Positions 1-5,287 of a stretch of DNA of 5,287 nt are shown here, in pieces (positions within the stretch are counted from its first letter, which is position 1; each line of letters starts with the position of its first letter). The notes beneath the pieces were generated by a model that was not told where the DNA came from, made no database searches, and was given only the letters and a program-made list of their open reading frames with translations. Source of the stretch: Planctomycetia bacterium (GTDB taxonomy: Bacteria; Planctomycetota; Phycisphaerae; Phycisphaerales; SM1A02); assembly GCA_009936695.1 (NCBI GenBank), contig JAACEA010000553.1, positions 1 through 5,287 of the forward strand, read 5' to 3'. A program made the translations under genes and the position numbers.

Positions 1-533
1 CCAAGGACGGCACGATCGACCAGTCGACCGCCGACTACATGGGCATGCTGGGCACCGTCATCAACGGCGTGGCCCTCAAGGAGGCCCTCGAGCGACAGGG
101 CGTGCCGGCCCGGGCGATGTCCGCGATCAACCTCACCGCGGTCGCCGAGCCGTTCATCCGCCTCCGCGCGATCCGGCATCTGGAGAAGGGCCGCGTGGTC
201 ATCCTCACCGCCGGCACCGGGAACCCCTTCTTCACCACCGACACCTGCGCCTCCCTCCGGGGAATCGAACTCGGCGCGAACCGGCTCCTCAAGGCCACCA
301 AGGTCGACGGAATCTACGACTCCGACCCCAAGAAGAACCCCGACGCGGTCCGGTACGACCGCCTCACCTTCGCGACCGCCATCGAGAGCCAGCTCGGGGT
401 GATGGACCTCACGGCCCTCACGATGTGCATGGAGCATGAACTTCCGATCCAGGTCTTCGACTACCAGGCCGCCGGCAACATCGCGAGGGCGGTCGGCGGC
501 GAGACCGTGGGCACGCTGGTCACCGCCGACTGA
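1..533 (+). CDS. pyrH: UMP kinase (uridylate kinase), 5'-truncated by the window edge
   Basis: PyrH phosphorylates UMP to UDP with ATP in the cytoplasm, the step that feeds UTP and CTP synthesis. The reading frame is open from base 3 and ends at TGA 531-533, giving 176 visible residues. Compared with the roughly 240-residue family length, about 65 N-terminal residues, including the Lys/Gly-rich phosphate-binding start, lie outside the window. Visible landmarks are the STADYMGML segment (about 24-65), the nucleotide-binding [10 protein letters not shown] motif (213-242), [13 protein letters not shown] (291-329), and a C-terminal [10 protein letters not shown]...LPIQVFD...GETVGTLV region typical of bacterial PyrH, an amino-acid kinase family enzyme. 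The internal ATG codons at 39 and 45 fall inside conserved sequence and are not the start. The gene is followed after 103 bp by frr, a pairing common in bacteria. Identification is secure; only the start is unseen. Confidence 0.97.
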   Translation, partial: KDGTIDQSTADYMGMLGTVINGVALKEALERQGVPARAMSAINLTAVAEPFIRLRAIRHLEKGRVVILTAGTGNPFFTTDTCASLRGIELGANRLLKATKVDGIYDSDPKKNPDAVRYDRLTFATAIESQLGVMDLTALTMCMEHELPIQVFDYQAAGNIARAVGGETVGTLVTAD

Positions 534-568
534 TCGGCGTCGCCTCGGACGACGATCGACCGTCGCCC

Positions 569-574
569 TACAAT
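569..574 (+). promoter_or_regulatory. possible -10 hexamer upstream of frr
   Basis: TACAAT differs from the TATAAT consensus at one position and stands out in a very GC-rich 103-bp gap, 62 bp before the frr start. I see no good -35 hexamer 16-18 bp upstream; the nearest TTGACA-like string (TCGACC, 555-560) is too close. It could give frr its own promoter separate from pyrH, but this rests on one short match. Confidence 0.25.
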
Positions 575-624
575 CCACGCTTCCCACGAGAATCCCGGAT
601 CACCCCGACCGCCCCACGGGCGAT

Positions 625-628
625 GGAG
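625..628 (+). promoter_or_regulatory. Shine-Dalgarno site of frr
   Basis: GGAG lies 8 bases before the ATG at 637. It decides the start: the open frame extends upstream to at least an ATG at 436, but that stretch is a shadow of the pyrH end and has no relation to the RRF family. The AAGG at 632-635 is too close to the ATG to serve. Confidence 0.7.
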
Positions 629-636
629 ACCAAGGC

Positions 637-1197
637 ATGGACATCGACGAAATCCTTCTCGAGTGCAGCGATCGGATGGACAAGACCGTCGACTACCTCC
701 AGCGCGAGCTCCGAGGCATCCGCACCGGACGGGCGAATACCGCCCTGCTGGAGTACGTGAAGGTGGACTACTACGGGTCGCACACCGACCTCCGGGAACT
801 CGCCGGGATCTCCGTGGCGGAAAGCCAGCAGCTCCTGATCAAGCCGTTCGACCCCGCCTCCAAGAACGAGATCATCAAGGCGATCGAATCGGCCGACCTC
901 GGTCTGAATCCGCAGGCCGAGGGGCCCGCGATCCGCGTGAGCGTGCCGGCCCCGTCCGCGGATCGACGCAAGCAGCTGGTCGGCCAGGTGAAGAAGATGG
1001 GCGAGGACGCCAAGGTCGCCTGCCGGAACGAACGCCGCGACGCGATCAAGAGCATCGAGCAGACCGGGGCCGAGCAGAAGCTCTCGGACGACGACGTCAA
1101 CGGCTCCAAGGAGGAGGTCGACGCCGAGACGAAGAAGCACACCTCCCGGATCGAAGAACTGGTGGGCAAGAAGATCACCGACATCGAGGACGTGTGA
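637..1197 (+). CDS. frr: ribosome recycling factor
   Basis: RRF works with EF-G in the cytoplasm to split post-termination ribosomes from mRNA and tRNA. The product is 186 residues, matching the usual length of about 185. The N-terminal helix carries RMDKTVDYLQRELRGIRTGRAN (residues 13-34), with the conserved RTGRA turn. Domain II follows (about 31-105) with VDYYG, SADLGLNP (85-92) and IRVSVP (99-104). The long C-terminal helices contain the strongly conserved R-N-E-R-R-D-A block (130-136), and the protein ends in KKITDIEDV. The residue before that block is Cys where many homologues have Val, a mild substitution. The ATG at 637 is chosen because it has a GGAG site at the right distance and gives the family-standard N-terminus. 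It lies between pyrH and nrdR on the same strand and may be co-transcribed with pyrH. Confidence 0.97.
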   Translation: MDIDEILLECSDRMDKTVDYLQRELRGIRTGRANTALLEYVKVDYYGSHTDLRELAGISVAESQQLLIKPFDPASKNEIIKAIESADLGLNPQAEGPAIRVSVPAPSADRRKQLVGQVKKMGEDAKVACRNERRDAIKSIEQTGAEQKLSDDDVNGSKEEVDAETKKHTSRIEELVGKKITDIEDV

Positions 1198-1278
1198 GCC
1201 TCGGCGCAAGCCTCCGTGAACCGACCGCCGACCCGGGCGTCGCCGCCATGGCACGACCCGCGCGTCCCGAGACCGACT

Positions 1279-1282
1279 GGAG
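1279..1282 (+). promoter_or_regulatory. Shine-Dalgarno site of nrdR
   Basis: GGAG sits 6 bases before the GTG at 1289 and supports that GTG as the true start of nrdR, since no in-frame ATG precedes the zinc-ribbon cysteines. Confidence 0.65.
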
Positions 1283-1288
1283 CGAACC

Positions 1289-1783
1289 GTGCACTGTCCG
1301 TTCTGCCAATCGACGAGCACCCGGGTCTGCGACTCGCGTCCGGTGGAGGGTGGTTCGTCGATCCGCCGTCGCCGCGAGTGCGAGACGTGCGAGCGACGAT
1401 TCACCACGTTCGAACGACTCGAGAAGACCCGGCGACTGATGGTGGTGAAGCGCGACGATGCACGGGTCCCGTTCGATGCCGAACGGGTCCTTCGCGGCAT
1501 CCAGGCGGCCTGCGGAAAGCGGCCGGTGGCCGAAGACGTCAAGATCGAACTGGTGACCCGACTCGAGGACGAACTGCACCGGGAGTTCGACCGGGAGGTT
1601 CCCAGCGAGGAGATCGGTCGACGCGTCGCCACGGCGCTGCGGGGCATCGACCAGATCGCCTACATCCGCTACGCGAGCGAGTACGAGCAGTTCCGGAGCG
1701 TGGAGGACATCGCGGACGCGGTGGACGAACTCCGGCAGCGCCCGCCCGAACTGCCCAACCAGAAGCCGCTGTTCGGCGAGTGA
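1289..1783 (+). CDS. nrdR: transcriptional repressor NrdR (zinc ribbon plus ATP-cone)
   Basis: NrdR is a nucleotide-sensing repressor that binds NrdR boxes in ribonucleotide reductase promoters and so adjusts dNTP synthesis. The product is 164 residues, near the usual 150-165. Residues 1-42 form the DNA-binding zinc ribbon: Cys3-x2-Cys6 and Cys31-x2-Cys34 frame the family signature MHCPFC, the GSSIRRRR basic patch (22-29) and RRFTTFE (36-42). An ATP-cone follows from about 49 to 139, with VVKRDDARVPFD (52-63), KRPV (77-80), EVPSEEIG and the IAYIRYASEYEQF segment. Translation starts at GTG, giving the canonical MHCPFC N-terminus. No NrdR-box-like palindrome is evident in the 91-bp gap upstream, so I see no sign of autoregulation. 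The target nrd genes are not in the window. The stop lies only 9 bp from the stop of the convergent adaptor gene. Confidence 0.97.
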   Translation: MHCPFCQSTSTRVCDSRPVEGGSSIRRRRECETCERRFTTFERLEKTRRLMVVKRDDARVPFDAERVLRGIQAACGKRPVAEDVKIELVTRLEDELHREFDREVPSEEIGRRVATALRGIDQIAYIRYASEYEQFRSVEDIADAVDELRQRPPELPNQKPLFGE

Positions 1784-1792
1784 GGCGTCGGT

Positions 1793-3154
1793 TCAATCGT
1801 CGAGATCAAGGTCGTCGAACAGGCTTCTGAGCCACGGAAACTGCGCGGGCGGCAGTTCGTCCTCGCCGGGCAGCACGATCACCGCGGCGGTCTCGCCCAT
1901 CCGGATCGGCACGTCGGGACCATCCTCGAGGATGATCCGCACCGGGAATCGCCGAGCCAGCCGGACCCAGTCGAGCGTCGGATCGACCCTCGGAAGATCG
2001 GTCTGCTGGATGTCGCGACCGTCCGCGAGGTCGATCGCCCAACCCACCCCCTGCACCACGCCACGCCACCGCTCGGACGGTCGCGCCATCAGGTAGACCT
2101 CCACCTCGTCACCGACATCGATGAAGGAGAGGTAGGTCTCCTTGAAATTGGCCATGACGTACCACACCGATCCATCGACGAGGGCGAAGACCTGGCGACC
2201 TTCGTTGGCGTATTCCCCCACCGTGATGTTGAGGTTGGTGACGTACCCGTCCAGCGGGCTCCGGACGGTGCAGTAGTCGAGATAGAGCCGGGCCTTCGCG
2301 ACCGCCGCCATCGCGGCGATGCGACGGGCGTTGAGATCCTCCGGTTCGATCTCCGCCGGACGATCCCCGGCGGCCAGCGCCGCCGGCCCGCCCGCCTCCA
2401 CCATGTCGATGTCGCGTTCCGTGGCTTCCTCGACCGGAATCGCTTCGGGAAGGTCGTCGAGATCGCCGAGGGCCGCCACCGCCACGGCGAAATCGGCCTC
2501 CCTCGCGGCGATGCGGGCTCGTGCGGTGGCGACCGCCGCATCGAGCGCCTCGACCTCGGACGCGGCCTTGTCCACCTGGTCGGGCGTCACGAAACGTTCG
2601 GAGAGCAACGGTCTCACCCGATCGAGGTACAGCTGCGCATAGACCGCGTCCGCCTCGGCTTCGACGAGCAGGGCGTTCGCCTCTTCGATCGCCCGATCCG
2701 CCGCCACGACGCGGGCCCGAAGCGCCGCGATCTCCATGTCGATCAGGGCCAGGGCCGCTTCCGCGTCCGCAAGGTCCGCGGCATACGGGCGCGGATCCAC
2801 CACGAAGAGGACGTCGCCCTTGCGAACCGGCTGGTTGTCGACGACCCGAAGATCGACGATCGGTCCGCTCACGTGCGGCGCGATTCCGATGGTGTTCGCG
2901 CGGACCGCCGCATCGAGGGTCCGCGGACGAACGTCGAGCGAGATGGCGAGGAACAGGATGGATGCCAGTCCGGAAAGCACCATCAACGGGCCGAGAACGA
3001 GCCCCGCCACCCGACGCCAACCGCCTCGAGCCCTGCGAACCGCCCGGAATCCCGGGGTGCGCTCGGCCTCCGCCGCGGCCTTCGGCGTCGAATCCGAATT
3101 CGACGCGGTGGTCGGCGATGCTTCGGACGAGGTTTTCTCCCGGGATTCGGCCAT
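1793..3154 (-). CDS. mdtN: MdtN-like HlyD-family membrane fusion protein (efflux adaptor)
   Basis: This is the periplasmic adaptor that would bridge an inner-membrane exporter and an outer-membrane channel. It has 453 residues from the ATG at 3154. The order is: a Ser/Thr/Glu-rich cytoplasmic tail (1-45) ending in Arg-rich sequence; one transmembrane helix (about 49-72); first lipoyl half (about 88-124, with APHVSGPIVDLRVVDNQPVRKGDVLFVVDPRPY); an alpha-helical hairpin (about 125-228) whose tip region is LLSERFVTPDQVDKA; an acidic insertion (about 229-275); the second lipoyl half (TVRSPLDGYVTNLNITVGEYA); and beta-barrel sequence with WYVMANFKETYL. The C-terminal DWVRLARRFPVRI segment closely matches my recollection of E. 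coli MdtN. At least 74 further codons are open upstream to 3376, but they overlap ytcA and read as Arg/His-rich shadow. The start lies 17 bp after the ytcA stop, so the two genes are probably one operon. The substrate is unknown. Confidence 0.92.
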   Translation of the reverse strand: MAESREKTSSEASPTTASNSDSTPKAAAEAERTPGFRAVRRARGGWRRVAGLVLGPLMVLSGLASILFLAISLDVRPRTLDAAVRANTIGIAPHVSGPIVDLRVVDNQPVRKGDVLFVVDPRPYAADLADAEAALALIDMEIAALRARVVAADRAIEEANALLVEAEADAVYAQLYLDRVRPLLSERFVTPDQVDKAASEVEALDAAVATARARIAAREADFAVAVAALGDLDDLPEAIPVEEATERDIDMVEAGGPAALAAGDRPAEIEPEDLNARRIAAMAAVAKARLYLDYCTVRSPLDGYVTNLNITVGEYANEGRQVFALVDGSVWYVMANFKETYLSFIDVGDEVEVYLMARPSERWRGVVQGVGWAIDLADGRDIQQTDLPRVDPTLDWVRLARRFPVRIILEDGPDVPIRMGETAAVIVLPGEDELPPAQFPWLRSLFDDLDLDD

Positions 3155-3171
3155 GGTTGCTCGTCGTCGAA

Positions 3172-3474
3172 TCAGGTGAGGAAGAACGCGTACCAGAGAA
3201 GCACGGTGATCGCGATGAACACGCCGAGATAGGCGAAGCCGCGAAAGAGAAGGTGTTGCTCGATCCCGGTCCAGTGCAGGATCTGCCGGACCAGCAGCAT
3301 GCTCACCAGGCCGCCGATCGCCGCGAAGATCCATCCCGGGAAGAACGCACCACCGATGTCGATGATCGGATCGCATCCGCCGAGCATCATCACCGACGCG
3401 ACCGCGACGAAGGTCCGGAGCGTGGTGCGTCGGACATCGAAGCGAGGTCCGCGATCGGTGCGTGGCAGAATCAC
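3172..3474 (-). CDS. ytcA: YtcA-family membrane lipoprotein
   Basis: This is a small protein of unknown biochemical role that in E. coli is encoded next to mdtNOP. From the GTG at 3474 it has 100 residues, close to the 91 I recall for E. coli YtcA. It has a signal segment with basic residues (R15, R16, R20), a hydrophobic stretch and a lipobox LGGC with Cys34. Then comes DPIIDIGGAFFPGWIFAAIG, which resembles the start of mature YtcA, and two membrane helices (about 44-62 and 79-98) ending WYAFFLT. Asp follows the lipidated Cys, a residue that in E. coli keeps lipoproteins in the inner membrane. An ATG at 3570 would add 32 Arg/Pro-rich residues with no family likeness, so GTG is preferred. No clear Shine-Dalgarno precedes it. 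It is the first gene of the ytcA-mdtN arm. Confidence 0.85.
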   Translation of the reverse strand: MILPRTDRGPRFDVRRTTLRTFVAVASVMMLGGCDPIIDIGGAFFPGWIFAAIGGLVSMLLVRQILHWTGIEQHLLFRGFAYLGVFIAITVLLWYAFFLT

Positions 3475-3615
3475 GCCACGATGATACCGTGGGCGAGGGC
3501 CGACCCCCGATCGGCCCGTCGGTGATCCATCCCTGATCGGAGCCGCAGGATCAGCACCTCCACGGAGCACAACCTCGATCGCGACGGACGGATCGGCACC
3601 GCACGGCGTCGGCCC
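3475..3615. promoter_or_regulatory. divergent intergenic region between the two pump arms
   Basis: This 141-bp gap separates the ytcA start (minus) from the outer-membrane factor start (plus), so promoters for both arms and any operator should lie here. It contains the palindrome CCGATCGG (3507-3514). TGATC occurs at 3523 and again 11 bp later at 3534, and an inverted copy pairs TGATCC (3523-3528) with GGATCA (3548-3553). These could be a regulator site, but GATC-containing words are frequent throughout the window. No regulator gene is adjacent. Confidence 0.45.
3481..3486 (-). promoter_or_regulatory. possible -10 element of the ytcA-mdtN arm
   Basis: Read on the minus strand, 3486 to 3481 is TATCAT, one mismatch from TATAAT, in otherwise GC-rich DNA. 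It ends 6 bases before the ytcA GTG. Transcription would then begin about at the start codon, giving a leaderless or nearly leaderless mRNA, which fits the lack of a Shine-Dalgarno site. No convincing -35 hexamer is visible. Confidence 0.3.
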
Positions 3616-5145
3616 GTGCTCGACCTCGCGTTGACGATGCTCATCGCGGTCGCGACCGGATGCGCGTCGGAGCGCCCGTACGCCGATGTGGATCTCGACG
3701 ATCTGGTCTCGGAACGCCCGGATCGCCCCTGGCGACCGGCGTCACCCTCCACCGGCGTCCCGAATGATCGTGATCGCGTGGACGAGACCGCTCCCGACGC
3801 CGCGGACGCCCCCGCTTCGGGCGGGGTCCGCCTCGGAGACGGCCCCACCTCGCTCCTCCGCCTGATCGACTTCGCCCTCGACCATCGACCCGAGACGCGG
3901 GCGGCCTGGGAACGCGCCCGCATGGCCGCCGCCGAACTGGGCATCGCCCGCGGCGCGTGGTATCCGGTCATCGGCCTCGAGGCCGACTTCTACTACACCC
4001 GGGAGATCTTCCCCGCGAACGGCTTCGCACTGGAATCGGATCAGGTGGCGCTGGTGCCGCAGATCGCGCTGAACTACCTGCTCTTCGACTTCGGGCGTCG
4101 TGAAGCGAACGACGATGCCGCCCGCGCGAAGCTCTTCGCCGCGAATCTCCGGTTCAATCGAGCCCTCCAGCGGACGGTCCAGGCGGTCCAGGTCGGCTAC
4201 TTCAGGCTCGATGCGGCCCTCGGAAGGAACGAGGCGGCCCTCCGAAACCGCGAACTGGCCGAGACGGTTCTGGAGATGGTCGAACGGCAGGTCACGGTGG
4301 GCCTCGCGACCGCGCCGGACCTGCTGCTCGCGCGGCAGGGACTCGCCCAGGCGCGATTCGATCTCGAAGCGACGGTCGCCGAGATCCTCGCCGCGCGCGG
4401 CGACCTGCTCACCGCCTGCGGCGTGCCCGCGAACGTTCCGCTCGAGATCGTCCGACTCACGGAGCGTGATCTTCCCGCGGTGCTCGAGCAACGCGTCGAG
4501 GACGTCATCGACATCGCCTTGCGCGGCCGACCGGACCTCGGTGCCGCGATCGAGAACGTCCGCAGCGCCGCCGCCGAGGTGCGTCGCGCCGAAGCGGCGT
4601 TCATGCCCGAGGTCGGCCTGCAGGGTTCGGTGGGGTACACCTGGACCGAATTCGACACCGGGACCGACAAGCCGATCCCCGGCTCGAACACCACCGACTA
4701 TCCGTCGGACCGGACTTCGACGCCGATCTGGACCGTCGGCGTCTCGGGCAGCTGGATCATCTTCGAGGGCTATATCCGGGAGAACGCGGTGCGGGCGGCC
4801 CGCGCCAAGCGACGGGCCGCCGAGGCGGAACTCGAGGCGATCCGCCTCGAAGCCATCGGCGAGACGTGGGACGCCTACTTCCGCGTCCAGGCCTACCGAC
4901 GCCAGTACGACTGCGGCGTCGCGCTCGTGGAGAGCAGCGAGGAGGCGTTCGAAGCGGTGGCCTCCGCGTATCGCGAGGGACTGGCCACGATCACCACGCT
5001 GGTGCAGGCCGAACGCGATCTGCAGACTTCGAACGCGACCTTCGTCGACGCCCGGGCCGATCTTCTGGTCGCGGCGGCCGATCTCGCCTTCGCCGCGGGA
5101 AGCGAACTCGGTCGAAGCAGCGCGCCCGACGGACCCTCGCGTTGA
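3616..5145 (+). CDS. TolC-family outer-membrane efflux factor, probable lipoprotein
   Basis: This would be the trimeric outer-membrane channel of the pump. From the GTG at 3616 it has 509 residues. A short hydrophobic leader ends at a lipobox-like ATGC (Cys16). A Pro/Asp/Ala-rich linker (about 17-76) follows, then two outer-membrane-efflux repeats (about 77-267 and 295-495) dominated by long Ala/Glu/Arg helices. The strand-loop segments are at about 120-160 (with LLFDFGRREA) and 330-385 (with SGSWIIFEGY). The second repeat begins with the common GRPDL motif (304-308), and AYREGLATITTLVQAERDL (451-469) is characteristic of the family. It is a generic TolC homologue rather than a close match to E. 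coli MdtP. The start is uncertain: the leader has no basic residue and no Shine-Dalgarno is seen, while the open frame continues upstream to 3526 without ATG, GTG or TTG. It is translationally linked to the next gene by a 4-base overlap. Confidence 0.9.
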   Translation: MLDLALTMLIAVATGCASERPYADVDLDDLVSERPDRPWRPASPSTGVPNDRDRVDETAPDAADAPASGGVRLGDGPTSLLRLIDFALDHRPETRAAWERARMAAAELGIARGAWYPVIGLEADFYYTREIFPANGFALESDQVALVPQIALNYLLFDFGRREANDDAARAKLFAANLRFNRALQRTVQAVQVGYFRLDAALGRNEAALRNRELAETVLEMVERQVTVGLATAPDLLLARQGLAQARFDLEATVAEILAARGDLLTACGVPANVPLEIVRLTERDLPAVLEQRVEDVIDIALRGRPDLGAAIENVRSAAAEVRRAEAAFMPEVGLQGSVGYTWTEFDTGTDKPIPGSNTTDYPSDRTSTPIWTVGVSGSWIIFEGYIRENAVRAARAKRRAAEAELEAIRLEAIGETWDAYFRVQAYRRQYDCGVALVESSEEAFEAVASAYREGLATITTLVQAERDLQTSNATFVDARADLLVAAADLAFAAGSELGRSSAPDGPSR

Positions 5146-5287
5146 GCGATTCGACCAACACCGTGGTGATGCGCCGGCCCCCACCGGTCGGCTCGTTCGC
5201 CTGGGCCGTGGACGCCTGCGGCGAGGCCTTCGTCGAATGGCGATCGGGGCTCCGGCCGCTCGCGGTGTTCCTGGCCTCGGCCGCGGG
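5142..5287 (+). CDS. probable FUSC-family (MdtO/AaeB-like) inner-membrane exporter, N-terminal fragment
   Basis: Only 48 codons are in the window; the frame stays open to the right edge. The TTG at 5142 overlaps the preceding TGA as TTGA, a common arrangement for coupled translation. In-frame GTG (5163, 5166) and ATG (5169) codons are alternative starts, and none has a strong Shine-Dalgarno. The visible protein has a Pro-rich start (RRPPPVG), an amphipathic stretch, then EWRSGLRPLAVFLASAA, which runs into what should be the first membrane helix. This resembles the MdtO N-terminus as I recall it, where a Pro-containing start and a R-x-G-R segment precede the first helix. MdtO/FUSC proteins have two membrane domains and export drugs or aromatic acids. 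Since YtcA, an MdtN-like adaptor and an outer-membrane factor are present, the missing inner-membrane partner is the expected gene here. The assignment depends largely on context. Confidence 0.65.
   Translation, partial: MSDSTNTVVMRRPPPVGSFAWAVDACGEAFVEWRSGLRPLAVFLASAA

Noticed and set aside
436..636. Upstream extension of frr into the end of pyrH
   Set aside because: The extra 67 residues are Arg/Ser/Pro-rich shadow sequence, while the ATG at 637 has a good ribosome site and gives the standard RRF length.
1198..1288. Terminator or NrdR box in the frr-nrdR gap
   Set aside because: I found no GC hairpin followed by a T run and no AT-rich NrdR-box palindrome; the gap is uniformly GC-rich.
568..1647. 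Long minus-strand open frame (359 codons) opposite frr and nrdR
   Set aside because: It is antisense to two certain genes, rich in Arg/Ser/Leu in the manner of a GC-rich shadow frame, and shows no recognisable domain.
3155..3376. N-terminal extension of the adaptor by 74 codons
   Set aside because: The segment overlaps ytcA, is Arg/His-rich without a signal or membrane helix, and the ATG at 3154 gives a normal cytoplasmic tail and transmembrane helix.
2521..3525. Plus-strand open frame (334 codons) opposite the adaptor gene and ytcA
   Set aside because: Its Arg/Pro-rich composition and full overlap with two recognised genes mark it as a shadow of GC-rich codon use.
3742..5184. Minus-strand open frame (480 codons) opposite the outer-membrane factor gene
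   Set aside because: It lies antisense to a clear TolC-family gene with no domain of its own; long antisense frames are expected where third positions are mostly G or C.

Overview
The window is GC-rich and densely coding. It looks like a bacterial chromosome segment, probably from a planctomycete. The tail of PyrH and the gene order pyrH-frr-nrdR resemble what I recall of Phycisphaerae, but that placement is from memory and no search was run. GTG and TTG starts are common here (nrdR, ytcA, the outer-membrane factor and the FUSC gene).

Left part (1-1783, + strand): three housekeeping genes in a row. They are the C-terminal three quarters of pyrH (UMP kinase, cut by the window edge), a complete frr (ribosome recycling factor) and a complete nrdR (zinc-ribbon/ATP-cone repressor of ribonucleotide reductase genes). 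The gaps of about 90-100 bp hold good Shine-Dalgarno sites for frr and nrdR. The gap before frr also has a possible -10 element. The genes link pyrimidine nucleotide supply, translation recycling and dNTP control, but co-transcription is only inferred.

Right part (1793-5287): an envelope-spanning efflux module of the E. coli ytcA-mdtN-mdtO-mdtP type, split into two divergent arms around a 141-bp intergenic region (3475-3615). The minus-strand arm is ytcA (small lipoprotein with two membrane segments) followed 17 bp later by an MdtN-like HlyD/membrane-fusion protein. The plus-strand arm is a TolC-family outer-membrane factor followed, with a 4-base TTGA overlap, by the first 48 codons of a gene whose N-terminus resembles MdtO (FUSC family inner-membrane exporter). 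Together they would form a tripartite pump: FUSC protein in the inner membrane, MdtN-like adaptor across the periplasm, TolC-like channel in the outer membrane, and YtcA as a small accessory membrane protein. The substrate cannot be read from the sequence; known relatives export drugs or aromatic compounds.

The two parts meet tail to tail at nrdR and the adaptor gene with only 9 bp between stop codons. I see no RNA genes, insertion sequences, CRISPR arrays or convincing intrinsic terminators. No stretch over 300 bases lacks a gene. Nothing here amounts to a clearly undescribed system. The points most worth checking are the divergent layout of the pump, an acidic insertion in the adaptor, and the odd 5' end of the outer-membrane factor gene.
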